From Rhizophagus clarus (lineage: Eukaryota; Glomeromycota; Glomeromycetes; Glomerales; Glomeraceae): DNA of 64,000 nt. The translations under genes were made by a program, and so were the position numbers. The DNA lies in the NCBI GenBank assembly GCA_015698045.1, contig BLAL01000005.1, forward strand, positions 186,001 through 250,000. Direction: 5' to 3'. The notes below the pieces were generated by a model. The model saw only the letters and a program-made list of their open reading frames with translations. It did no database searches and had not been told where the DNA came from. Below, in pieces: positions 47,675-58,873 of this stretch; position 1 is the stretch's first letter, and each line of letters begins with the position of its first letter.

Positions 47675-50093
47675 TATGATAGTATAATTTAACCTATATC
47701 GTGTATATACAGTAAAAAAAAAGCTTTTCCTTATGAAATTATTCTCTTCCCGGAATTTCAGACCATTAACTAATTGTTTAAACCAATGATAACAAATAGG
47801 TAAGAAACCATAAAACTACAACAAAATCACAAATATCATTATTGGAATATTACATTTTATTTTTTATTTTTTATTTTTTTTTTACCTTTAACAAAGTCAA
47901 TAATGATAACGTTTTGAACAGGGAAAATTTTTTCATCAACAATCGGTTCTTTAAATATTTGAATCTAATTAAGCTTGTGTAACTACTATATTAATTCTTT
48001 GTGGTCACTTTTAGCATGACGTTGCATGATATATATGATATCTATTGGTTTTCATCACTTTCTAGTAATGGAAAGTTTTACACGTATGTTGTGCAAAAAA
48101 CGGTTGTAATTAAGATAATTATAGCAAAATCATGAGGATTTTATAAATTAAGAAATGATTTACATGCCATATTAGTTTTTTTTTTAATTTTTTTTTTTTT
48201 TATTATTATAAGATTTTTACTGTGATAGATTTTTTATAATTATGATTTTTTTTTTATCATGATATCTTTGATTGACAACATAATTACTCAATAAATTAAT
48301 ATATTTAAATAAGGTAATATTAAAAATTTAAAATAATATATTAATACTATAAGTACAGATAGCTATCAAAAGTATATAGATATTTTTTTTTTATTAAAAT
48401 ATACTGATCATTATATATTAATATAATAAATTAATGTATTACATATCCGCCAATTTTCAGAATTAACAAAATTAGCCTAAATTAAAGAATTTGATGATAA
48501 TTAGATAAAAATTAAGTTAAATAAGTTTCACAAAAATGATCACTCTTGTGCTACATGATCATATGACACAAATATCGAGAAATTACTTCAACAAAAGTAG
48601 CGTTAAAAAATTTTTTTCTTTCGTAAACTCCATATTAAACTCCCCATCAACTTCCCCATCAAACTTTTCCACCAGTTTTTACATTATGTAAGTTGAGAAT
48701 TTTTGCAAGTATATTAGTAGTTATTTTACATTAAATATAACTTGGAGCTATTTTTTTATTTTTTTTTTCAATAGTTTATAAAAAAAATTTATTTAGGTAG
48801 CAAAATTATTCAAAAATAATCTTTCAATAAATAAATAATTCTAAGATTAATAACGATGTTTTAGTGAATTTAAATTATATATTGATTAGTTTATTTAGTT
48901 AAAATTTATTTGATATTTGTTATTAATTATTTTTCAATCAATTTTTTTTCGTTAAATCATTATTCTGGTGCTTATTCTTACTTTTTTTTTTAAATAAACT
49001 AATTTTATAATATTTTTATTCCTTTTTTTAGAAATTTCTTTTACTGGTTTCAGGTTAAAGAGGTAAATTTTTTTGGAAAAGAACTTAAAAGTTTTTTTAA
49101 GTATTTTTTGGCTTATTTTTTCTTATGTAGGAACAGTTTTTGATTGATTTTAATTAGTACTGCATCACACAATTAATGATCGGCAAATTTCTCAAATCGG
49201 CGCATATGATTCCATACTTTCAGTCATAATAAACAACTTCCATACTTCATATTTTTCAAAATTTTTGGAAATATGAAAATACTCATTGTAAAAAATTTAT
49301 GATTTATATAAATAGTATAATAAATAGTTATAAATCTAAAAAATATCATAATTTGCTTATTATTAATCCAATTGTTATGTATTTATCATTATTTGAATCA
49401 TCTCAATAAGATGAATACAATAAGTCAAAGATTATAAAAATCCAATTATTGGATCAAAAAATATAATTCTAGAAATATCTAAATATTTAAAGTATAATTA
49501 TGCATTAAATATTAATTATATAAATCTGGTTTTATTATTATTTGATTTCTTTCATATAGACAAATCTAATAAATATAAAATCATGAATTTTCAATTGCTA
49601 GATACTGAAATATTTTTAAATATCCATCTTAACCATCTATATATTTTTAGTAATCATCTGTAATATTATTTAATATAATATTTTATATAATATTATAAAA
49701 TTATTAGATAAGTAGTATTCAATATAGAAATCAATATGAAATGCTAAAATACTAACTGTAATATTGAATAATAATAGTTATGTTCCTAATAGTCTTAATA
49801 ATTATGATAAATTAAATAATATATCAATGTTAAAATAAATTTGAAAATTATTTAACTCTGATAATTAAGTAAAAACTATAATCTTTATAGTATATAATAC
49901 ATATTATTGGCAATAAATAATATTTGGCAATAAATAATATCATATACCAAATATAAGTAAAATAATTAGTATTATAATTTTATGAAATATTATAATATTA
50001 TATTTAATATTATAAAAAATATTATATTACAAAAAATTATTATAGAATCTGTAAAATTTTTATAATATAAATAATATATTGTAAAATATGATA
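47675..50093. other. AT-rich gene-free region
   Basis: Includes the promoter of the H4-like gene on its left. The rest is extremely AT-rich with many short direct and inverted AT repeats (e.g. ATAATATT runs at 49670-50040); no coding frame. Confidence 0.5.
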
Positions 50094-50574
50094 TATTCTA
50101 TACTACTTTACAAAAGTATTCAGATTTCATAAATTTTACTTAATAAAATATAGTAAAATTAATGATTTTTAGATTACACAAAAATTTACAGATTTTCAGT
50201 AAAATTTGCCAGAATTTTTATATTTTTTTTTTTATTTTAAAGTTAATTAATTGTAGTACTAAAGTATTAAAATAAAAAAAAGTTTTTCTTTAAATATAAG
50301 AAAATATTTTTATTATATAAAATAATAATGATTTTTTTATATACTTTTTGCATTTTTATATATAAATTTATTTTATTTATTACTTTATAAATAAATATTT
50401 TTTTATATTTTAAAAATTAAAAACTATAATTAATTAGTTTTTAAATAAAAAAATTTTAAACAGATTTATTGAAAATTTGTAAAATTTTATATAATTTGAA
50501 AATTATCAATTTTACTATATTTTATTAAATAAAATTTATAAAATCTAAATACTTTTTGTAGGATAATATAGAAT
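50094..50574. mobile_element. Foldback element with about 150-bp inverted arms
   Basis: The left end (ATTCTATACTACTTTACAAA, then CAGATTTCATAAATTTTAC, AATAAAATATAGTAAAATT) is matched in inverse by the right end near 50470-50574 with moderate divergence. No coding potential in the AT-rich interior. Non-autonomous; family unknown. Confidence 0.6.
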
Positions 50575-50659
50575 TATTTATTTTAGTAATATATTCAATA
50601 TATTAAAATTTCTTATATATTAAAATTTTTTTTTTTTTTTTTAATGATTTATATAATTA

Positions 50660-50814
50660 GGTTCTTTGCTAGGAAAATGACCTTCTAAGAAATTTTTTAA
50701 TTAAATTTTATTATTAAGCTCATTTTGATCTATTAGCTTTGAAAAAAAAAGAACTATAAAAATCTTAATTTTTGGTAAAAAGTTTTCAGAAGGTCATTTT
50801 CCTAACAAAAAACC
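50660..50814. mobile_element. 155-bp MITE
   Basis: Inverted ends of 27 bp with two mismatches: left GGTTCTTTGCTAGGAAAATG + ACCTTCT, right as its inverse. The shared GGAAAATGACCTTCT core is perfect on both sides. No obvious target duplication. Confidence 0.65.
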
Positions 50815-51274
50815 CATATACTTTTATTAATATTTAGTTCATATATCATATAAATAATTTATCAAAAGCTATATTTACCCTAACCTGCAAAATGTAATCA
50901 TCAAAATTTATATTAAAAATTAGAATTTAAAAAATTTTTATATATAAAATATTAAGATGTTTAGTCAATATAAAATAATTTTATAATATAAGAATTTAAT
51001 TTTATCTGATATAAAATAACTGATTTACATATTTTTATTAATTTTTTTATTAGAATATTAAAAAGTTTCAGTTGTTTAATTTTACATAATATAAAAATAA
51101 AGGTTTTAGAATAAAATCCTTTATATTATGTATATAGATTTTTAAAATATTAAATCAATATTAATTTTTTTATTATATTAAAAATGCTTTTAAAAGCTTT
51201 AAAACCTTTATTTTTATATTTTATTTTTAAAGTTTTTTTTCTAATATAAAGGTATTGATACTGCATAAACTTTA
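50815..51274. other. Intergenic AT-rich flank of the CACTA element
   Basis: No gene. Ends in CATAAACTTTA, whose last three bases TTA are the target duplication of the CACTA element. Confidence 0.5.
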
Positions 51275-51485
51275 CACTGGTCAAAATCGATGCTATCGGG
51301 TACATATCGGGTACCTACATATCGGTGATTAATCAGGTATATATCGGGCTTTTTTACATATCGGGTACCCGATTTGTCACATCTTAAAAATGTGCCTAAA
51401 ATTTAGTCCCCGATATGTTATATCGGGCGCCCGATATTTGTACGAAAATTCAAAAATTATTATATATATCGGGCACCGATATTTG
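51275..51485 (+). repeat. Left CACTA terminus with subterminal motif array
   Basis: Starts CACTGG. At least seven ATCGGG or CCGAT cores follow, several as palindromes such as ATATCGGGTACCCGAT and GGGCGCCCGATAT. Likely binding sites of an element-encoded DNA-binding protein (inference from plant CACTA). Confidence 0.8.
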
Positions 51486-52030
51486 TACGAATCTTTTAAT
51501 TTTTTCTTAATTAATGAACGTTTGCTTACGTTTCATTTTTTTTTCCTTTTATGTCTTCCTTTCTTCTCCGTCTCAACTTAATTGGATTGATCGGATCCAA
51601 TCATTATAAAATTTTTTTATCGATTAAAAAAAAAAATTCTTTTTCGGTTTTAACCCGGTTTTTTTATTCCTTTTCTGGTTTAAGCCAAAATTATTTTTTT
51701 TTTATTTTCTTTTCGGTTTTGAACCGGAATTTACTTTCTTTTTTTTTGTAAGTATTGCCGGACGAATCATACGAACCCGCCCATACGTGTAGGACCTCAT
51801 TAAGAATGAATATTAACCACAATTTTCCCAATTAATCTATTCATCATATGTTTCTAAAATTAGTACTAATAAAAATTTTGTGACATAACGCCAATTTTCA
51901 TTTTCACGTTTTATTGATTTCACACGTTTTCTCAAAAATCTCTTTCCTTTCTAATAGGTAAAGTTGACATTATATACAAACTATTTGGTCTACCATCTAA
52001 CTTTTGCGTTCCTTCTATTTTTCGCTCAGT

Positions 52031-52426
52031 ATGGGTCGTCAGTCACAAGATAGGAAAAAGAAGTTTCACAAGTCGATACAAAAAATATGTGCGAGGGGCG
52101 AGAAAATTTGCTAAACGCATAAACGCCATAAATGCAAATCGACAAGCGCGCTATAAAGCGCGCATTGAACTTGAGCGTGAAGAAGTACCTGAGTGTGAAG
52201 TAGATGATAATGGCAAGTATTCCTTGGGTTTACGCTCGGCCATGATTACATTTTTGTTTAGCGGTCTTGTGCATCCAATGGTTATCAATCTTGCATTAGC
52301 TTTTTGTGTTGTATCCCCATTCTATTTAAGTAAACGGTTCCAGAAAATGGGTAATGCTTTTCACTAACACTGGAAAATACTTTTTTTTTCCTTTTTTTAG
52401 ATAACGATTCCAACATCAACTTGTAG
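52031..52426 (+). CDS. Small basic protein with membrane segment, in the CACTA element
   Basis: ATG at 52031 opens MGRQSQDRKKKFHKSIQK; the frame then shifts by one at an A6 run (52080-52085), after which VRGARKFAKRINAINANRQA, RYKARIELEREEVPECEVDD and a hydrophobic stretch (MVINLALAFCVVSPFYL) follow. The first exon ends at 52350 (donor GGTAATG) and a short exon 52401-52426 adds DNDSNINL. About 120 residues if the A run had one base fewer. The shift is either a real frameshift, a sequencing error in a homopolymer, or a start further in. The family was not recognised. Its place 1.3 kb inside the left terminus suggests it is element-borne. Confidence 0.5.
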
Positions 52427-52775
52427 ATCGTTAGTTCGTTACCGTTTTATAAGTATTCAAGTGGAATAAAAGTTTTTATACTGTATCAATAATTTATTTT
52501 AGACGGTTTGTGTTATTAATTAAATTTTTATGTTCTTTATCAGAGAAGAATGATGTAATGATCTTATTATTTCACTACTATCTTATAATAAAACATATTT
52601 CTTCACTGTTTAATTTGTACTCCCCATGATTGTGTTTGTATAATTTTTCAATAATTGAAATACATATGTAGGGTAGGATCAACCGTATTGTTGATTGTAC
52701 TCTATGCATAGTGTGATTAGTGTCATGTAATGCAAAAAATCATGTTTCTTTAACTCATGTTTAAACTCGTGATGA

Positions 52776-53031
52776 ATTCGTGCTCAACTTGAGTTGATAA
52801 AATTATTACAAAATCATTGATTTTATTAAATTTATCAGAATTTTTATACCTAATTAAAGATGATTAACATAAAATTCACTAACGATTTTATTATAACATT
52901 ACCGACTTTTTTGTTAATCTTGGATATTTTATTTTGAATTTAAATTGTTCGCTTTGAACTCGAGTTGAACTTGAGTTCAACTCGAGTTTAACTCGTTCGC
53001 TCAAGTGTATTGTGGATCCGTAATTATTAAA
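52776..53031 (+). repeat. Inner inverted repeat, left copy (256 bp)
   Basis: Starts ATTCGTGCTCAACTTGAGTT and ends GGATCCGTAATT; matches the inverse of 60208-60464 over its full length. It includes a run of ACTCGAGTTGA-type palindromic boxes (52962-52998). Confidence 0.85.
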
Positions 53032-53121
53032 TTGTGATATGATATTTGTATATTGTAGATCATTAAATATTACATCATAGAATTTCATGGAACTTAGAAA
53101 ACAGGATGTTAGTGTAACATA

Positions 53122-56100
53122 CTATACATTAAATTTTCTATTCAAAGGTATTATCGACAAATATTTTCCTTTTCCTACATTTACGTGTTTGAATTTTGTA
53201 GCGCGACATAATATTCTATGGACCGCTATTAGTGAATCACAACCTTCCTCGCAGTGTTCAGCTTTTCATAGCTCCGTGTTTGATATTTCCGGCTCCATGA
53301 ATCTATGCTTAAACCGAATGTCAGAGGAAGGTGCGTTTTTATACCACTTGACATATGCCAGGAGATGAGTTTTTGGCCCTTCGGGTAATTTAAGCGTATG
53401 TTCAAAGTAATATTGAACCTCTCCTGGATATATGTCAGTTGATTCATCATTAAATGCTTTCCATTTTGCAAGAATGGTCGAATTTTTTTCATGACGAGCC
53501 GAAATCATGGATCCAAAAATTTCGGCGCCAATTTGTAATCTTGCATATTGATTGATTTGTAGATCCATGAATCCTAATATCTCATCCTTTTCTTTCTCGT
53601 ACAATATTTGATACCATTCACACAGAAACTCTCGCAATTCCAAAGGCATAACAACCCTTAAATATGATGGTTTAAGGAATTGTCCCGGTATTGCTTCGGT
53701 ACCATAAATTTTGGAAAGCGTAGACGTGTTATGTCTCATGGATAAGAAATGGTTCAGCTCTTCTCTTTCTGTTGTAACCGCCAAACTACCTACATCTTTT
53801 TTTGGTACAAAAAAGCAAAGAGATTCGCCTAAAAGACCGGACGACCATTTACGCGTTAAATAATAATCAACCAAGGTATTTTTAAGGACAATTTTCATTA
53901 ATTCGGGCTCTATTTGCCGGTTACTGTTGGGATATGATCCTATTGATAATGGAAGTTTTTTTCTTTTTTTTTAAAAAAAAAGGACTTGAAGACACAAAAA
54001 CAATTAAGTACATTACCTATATATCCGTTAAGTCTCTCAAATGGAAAAAGCCAAAAACTATATATAGGTCCATAATCACGACAGCAATCAGCAATATGAA
54101 GCGAAAGATGTATGTTACTTGTTATAAATTCTGGCCCATATGTATTTTCTATGAGGTGAGCCATGTCTTTTAATCTTTCTTGTGCTTCTTTCAAATCATC
54201 TTCGGTAATAATTCTCGTTACCAAAAGATTACAAGCCCGAACAAAATGACCTAAAATCTTTCTATCATTATTATCCAGCATATCCCATAGAATATTTGTT
54301 GAATAGATCATAATGAACGTCTTCCATTGATCAGCAGTTAAATTGGAAAAACCTTCACTTCCAATTGCAATTTTTGGAGGAATGCGACCAATATCAGAAG
54401 GTAATTCAACATGATCCATTCTACTTTGTGCCACCCGAAGTTGTTCCATGCTTAATTTTTTCTGGTTCACAAAAATAGATTTAAATATCCATTTTGCTAC
54501 ACCAAGGAAGAGGCAATGCATTGGATCTACTGCAGCAAAACGTACGGGATCCATATATGGAAGACGAAGCAATTCAGACCAGCGTACACCATGTTCTTTG
54601 AAGTGGTCTTCTCTAGAACTCTTTGAATTGCATTGCAACCATTCATGTGCATGTTTTCTATGTGATTCTGCTGTACTTATCTCATAGGTATGATCTCCTC
54701 CATAATGAGTTTTCTTATACTCTTCACTGTAAATACTACGTTTCTCACACCTATGGCATTTCATTACTGCAGATCCATGTCCAAACAGCTTTCGGGTGGC
54801 TGGTATGTCTGATGATCTAACAATTAATGCAACTTTAATGTCTATACCATCAGGGCACTGATAGGTTTTTGGAACCCTCCAACCCTTCCAGAGATCTAGA
54901 AGTTCATCTACAATAGGGGCTAAATAATGATTTATACGTTCTAGTCCCACCTCTTTTGGCCCTGGTAAAAAACCCAAATATATAGTATTTTCGGGTTTAT
55001 TTCTTTCAGATCTCGGAAGGTTACAGACTGATGCATAAATAGCACCAGTGCTGTGTTGAGTATAGGTGAAAGGTTAGAACCAATCAAGATTAAAGAGAAG
55101 ACCTAGATGGGTTGTGGCAGTTTCTGATGTAAAAAAGGTACTACCATCAAACGGAAAGGTTTTCCATACTTTACCATCATAAATATCTGAGTAAAGATTA
55201 ACTCCTTCTCTTCGAACCCCTGATAATTTCAGCATATTTTCAAACCCAGGTCTTTGGTATAGCATACTCAATTGCTGACGAATGCTTGGTTTTGGATATA
55301 ACATACGAGGTACAGCAATTGATTCACCTTTTCTTTTTTTAAGGACAGAAAGTGGGTTGTTGCATTTGTTTCGGCGACTGGGTACTGGATTAAATGGGAA
55401 TTCTTCATTTAAGCAATTCATTATGGCAGCTTTTCCTTCCTCCTTATATTCAGCAATATTTTTAACATTATGCAATTTATGGCAATTATTACATACGGCT
55501 AACTTCATTTTCGGCTGAAAGATACTTAACATTTTTTTTGCCATATATAAAGATTTAGGAAAATTTTTGAATTGCAATTTGTTTAAACGAGTAAGTACAA
55601 TATTCAAGAATTTTATTAATGCTTCAAGTGCTATATCAGGAAGTCTAAATCTTTGTTGAAATTTAAATGCCCATAGAATAATTTCGGTCTCAATAGAGTC
55701 ATTTAAATTTTCCATAACGAATTCTTCGTCATTATCGTCATCATCAATTTTGGGGTATGCAAAAAAATTTCTTATATCATCATCCTCCTCCTCCTCTTCT
55801 TCCTGTTCTATATTATCATCATCTTCTTCATTTTCTTTTTCCTGATCTATACTATTATCATCATCCTCATCTACTTCTTGAAAAATATAATCCTGATCTA
55901 TATTATCATTTCCATTATCAAGCATAAGAGCTGGAATACGAAAGTTTGATGAAAACAATGTATGTATATTTTCATTATTATTATTATTATTATTTGGTTC
56001 AGGATTTTTATTATTTGATTGAAAAAAATCAGGATTTGGACTTGATGTACGATGGTTATCTCTTTTTCGTTTTTTTGGTATGTTTGAGTTTACCTCTGTG

Positions 56101-56510
56101 GGATTTTCATTATGAATAATAGAGGATTTTTTTTGTTTTCTTGCCATAATGATATTTTCCTGATTTTTTCTTGCAGCATCCGATTTCCACAAATTTTCAT
56201 CATTTAAATGTTTTTCCTGAGTGCGAGAATCAACTTCTACACCTTCACAACAAATACAATCACACGGATAAAAATACCTTTTTTGGGGTTTTATTAGGTT
56301 AGTCACGGATGTTACAGAAGCTTTAGAAGTATACGAATGTTTTTTTTGGGACTTTACTAGATCATTTACAGAAGTTTCGGAGGTTTCTTTTTTTTTAGAA
56401 TTTATCAAGTCAGCTACAAAGGTTTCAGAGGTTTCAGAATACTGCTTTTTTTTGGGCTTTATTAAGTCAGCCACAGAGGTCTTGATTTTAGATTTTGTAT
56501 TATTATTCAT
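53122..56510 (-). CDS. Tnp2-type CACTA transposase, two in-frame stops
   Basis: One long frame on minus from ATG 56510, with a 77-nt intron 53940-54016 (G|GTAATG...ATAG), to TAG at 53122; about 1,100 codons. N-terminal: four SVADLIKPKK-type repeats (residues 10-75), a CDCICCE...H zinc-finger-like cluster, an N/D/E-rich acidic region (about 170-270), then the Tnp2 lead-in GKVWKTFPFDGS. Core: YLGFLPGPKEVGLERINHYL, IVDELLDLWKGW, RKLFGHGSAVMKCHRCEKRS, FAAVDPMHCLFLGVAKWIF (DDE-type Asp) and YSFWLFPFERLNGYIG. Stops interrupt it after LLFNLDWF (55074-55076, TAA) and after ISNTEL (53266-53268, TGA). The family has Q and W there, so both look like C-to-T type changes. It cuts and joins CACTA ends; this copy is probably inactive or read only by suppression. 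Confidence 0.9.
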
Positions 56511-56910
56511 TTTACTATTACTAATATGTTTAATATCTAGTACTGTATTTTATTAAAGAAAGGTATTAACTGTATTTTATTAAAGAAAATTATTAATAAA
56601 AAGTTATTAACTGTATTTTATTAAAGAAGTTATTTTATTAAAGAAGTTATTAACTATATATTTTAGAAAGTTATTAGGTAAAAGACGCGAATATGATGCG
56701 ATCTGAAAGGTGCATGTGAACAAGACAAACGCGAATATGATGCGAATCTGAAAGGTGCACGTGAACAAGACAAACGCGAATATGATGCGATCTTGCATGT
56801 GAGCAAGAATTGCAAAACAAAATTTTACGTGACACGCGAACAGAGATTTGTTATAAATACCCTCTATTTCCAAGTATTTTTGAAGATAGATTTCAACTTT
56901 TATTCAAAAG
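56511..56910. promoter_or_regulatory. Divergent promoter of the transposase and accessory genes
   Basis: 400 bp between the two ATGs. Contains TATTTTATTAAAGAA repeats near 56550-56640 and the 45-bp triplicate repeat. A TTATAAATAC TATA-like box lies at about 56853, some 55 bp before the plus-strand ATG. Confidence 0.55.
56685..56812. repeat. 45-bp tandem repeat, nearly three copies
   Basis: Units start at 56685, 56729 and 56774; each begins ACGCGAATATGATGCGA and contains GTG.ACAAGACAA. The position between two divergent transposon genes suggests operator-like sites. Confidence 0.75.
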
Positions 56911-58277
56911 ATGGATAGTGATCAGGAGTCATCCTCTTCGTCCTCATCTTCATCCTCCTCTTTGCACCAAAAGATGGATAGTGATCAGGAGTCATCCCCT
57001 TCGTCCTCATCTTCATCCTCCTCTTCGCACCCAACCTCCTCTATTTATAATAAAAGTTCATATAAAGAGATCAAAGTAAGTATTATTTTATCATTTGTTA
57101 TTTCTACCTTTTATTTATATTTATATATACAGAAAGAAGTGTTCATCTGGGTGGACTCAGAGTTAAAAGATGTTTATGAAATAAATAATGAACGTACATG
57201 GGCAGAACAAAAAGAGAACATAATTACGACACTATTGCCACCACTCTATAAGCTGATGAATAAAAGATACACTGTTTCAAACAGTGACCTACTAAGAATG
57301 CTACATGGACGTTGGCGCTCACGCCATCGTGTGCACAATATAAGATTGCAAGGGGAGGAAAAAGCAAAACAGAATAAGAGAAGAACCAAGAAGAATACTA
57401 GGATGCAAGATGTAATAAATATTTTATTAACATAAAATAGAAAATTCAACTAACTATGCTATATTTACAATTACATAATTAGAAAAAAAGAAGAAGAACA
57501 AAAGCAACAGATTATTTAATACGAAGTAATAACAAATATATCAGACGATATCCTGAAGAAGACTTAGTAAAAATACTAAAAGACTCGGGTTATCATTCTG
57601 AAGAATGGGAAAAGACGGATACTGAAGAAGAAGATGATGATGATGTAATTACCGAAGAATCTGCTGCTAAAGAAAAATCATCATCAATTCATATTTATGG
57701 AAGATGGTGGCGTTCTTCTGCAGTATGTATTTATGATTTTTTTATTTATTAGATTTACTTATTTAATCCTTTCGACCTGTGTTATTGATAAGCTATTGTT
57801 TTAATTAAATGAATAAATTCAATAAACATTATACAAATCTTTTCAATCCATAAAATCGAAGTGATAAATTTTTTATTGTTTTTTACTAATTCCTTACGAA
57901 TCAATTATTACAAATATAAAATTCAATTGTTTAAGCTTTGCCGTTTGCTACACAAACGGATCGATCCAGCGGTCAAGATATTAAGAAAAAAACCACAAAT
58001 TGTAAAAACTAAAAGAGCTAAAAATTTTAAAACGACCACTGATGAGCTACCCGTGGGTGCGCCAAATTGGTGTTTAAATCAGGAAGCTCTTAAAAGATTT
58101 AATAGGCCGACTAATAATATCCCAGTATATGATTATGATACTGGTCAAGAAGATGATAATGGTAATCATAGTGATACTGAATATGATTACGAAGAAGAAA
58201 ATAGGGCAAATTCTAATAAAAGAAAGAGAAAAAAACTAAAAAAAAATCAAAAAAAAAAGGAGAGAAAAGAAGCATAA
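56911..58277 (+). CDS. 341-residue accessory protein of the CACTA element
   Basis: Four exons, each junction in phase 0: 56911-57075, 57133-57411, 57483-57722, 57936-58277 (1026 nt). Residues 1-45 are two MDSDQESS(P)SSS...-type serine runs. The middle (about 56-150) is conserved-looking: FIWVDSELKDVYEINNERTW, LLPPLYKLMNKRYTVSNSDL and LLRMLHGRWRSRHRVHN. Residues 150-230 are basic (KRRTKKNTR...KKRRRTKATD), then acidic (TEEEDDDDVITEE), with IYGRWWRSS repeating the GRW.S pattern. The end has DELPVGAPNWCLNQEALKRF and a basic tail KRKRKKLKKNQKKK, a likely nuclear signal. No known domain. The repeated (H/Y)GRW(R/W)(S)(R/S) motif may be a DNA-binding unit; a TnpA-like role is inferred. All splice sites are good and no stop is present. 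Confidence 0.75.
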
Positions 58278-58390
58278 ATCAAAAAAAGATTAAAATAGAC
58301 AATTATTATTTTATCAAGTTATAATAAATTGCTTTTATTCAATAAACATTCATTTTTTTTTTATTAAAGTATTAATTAAATAAACAATCT

Positions 58391-58581
58391 GTCGTCATAT
58401 ATTATATAATATATTGTAATGATGAAATGTTTCCAATAAATTTTTAAAAAAGGTACATTTAGGCGTGACAGATCTAGTACCGCATAAATCAAATTGAGAG
58501 AACTAATCTATCAATTTACAATATAAAATCTTGAAATAATCTTTCACATTTTCAAAATACGTGATAAACTCATTTTTGCTA
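58391..58581. repeat. Segment shared with the second CACTA element
   Basis: Starts GTCGTCATATATTATATAAT and runs to AACTCATTTTTGCT. The inverse of this segment fills 63779-64000 with high identity, except for one roughly 40-bp block near the ACCGC site that is present only there. Confidence 0.85.
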
Positions 58582-58689
58582 TTTGCCAAAAAGGAATTTC
58601 GCTTTATTTTAGTGTATTTTGTAACGAAGAAACTCGCCTGGCAATGGTTTTGGGTTTTACGATAAATTTATTAAATCAAATTATAAAAT

Positions 58690-58870
58690 AGTAAAAATAT
58701 TAAAATAATAATTAGATGAATATAAAAATATAAGATAATGAAAAATAAAAAATAATAATAATCAAAATAATAAAAATATAAAAATATAAAAAATAAAAAA
58801 TAAAAAAATAAAAAATACAAAATAAAAAAAAAAATAAAAATATGTAAAAAATAAAAAAATAAAAAAATGT
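58690..58870. repeat. A-rich AAAAAT-type simple repeat
   Basis: About 180 bp of (A)nT units on plus, such as ATAAAAAATAAAA. Either simple-sequence expansion or a retroelement tail. Confidence 0.6.
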
Positions 58871-58873
58871 AAT

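Noticed and set aside
57246-57449. 67-codon minus frame under the accessory gene
   Set aside because: Antisense to a well-supported exon.
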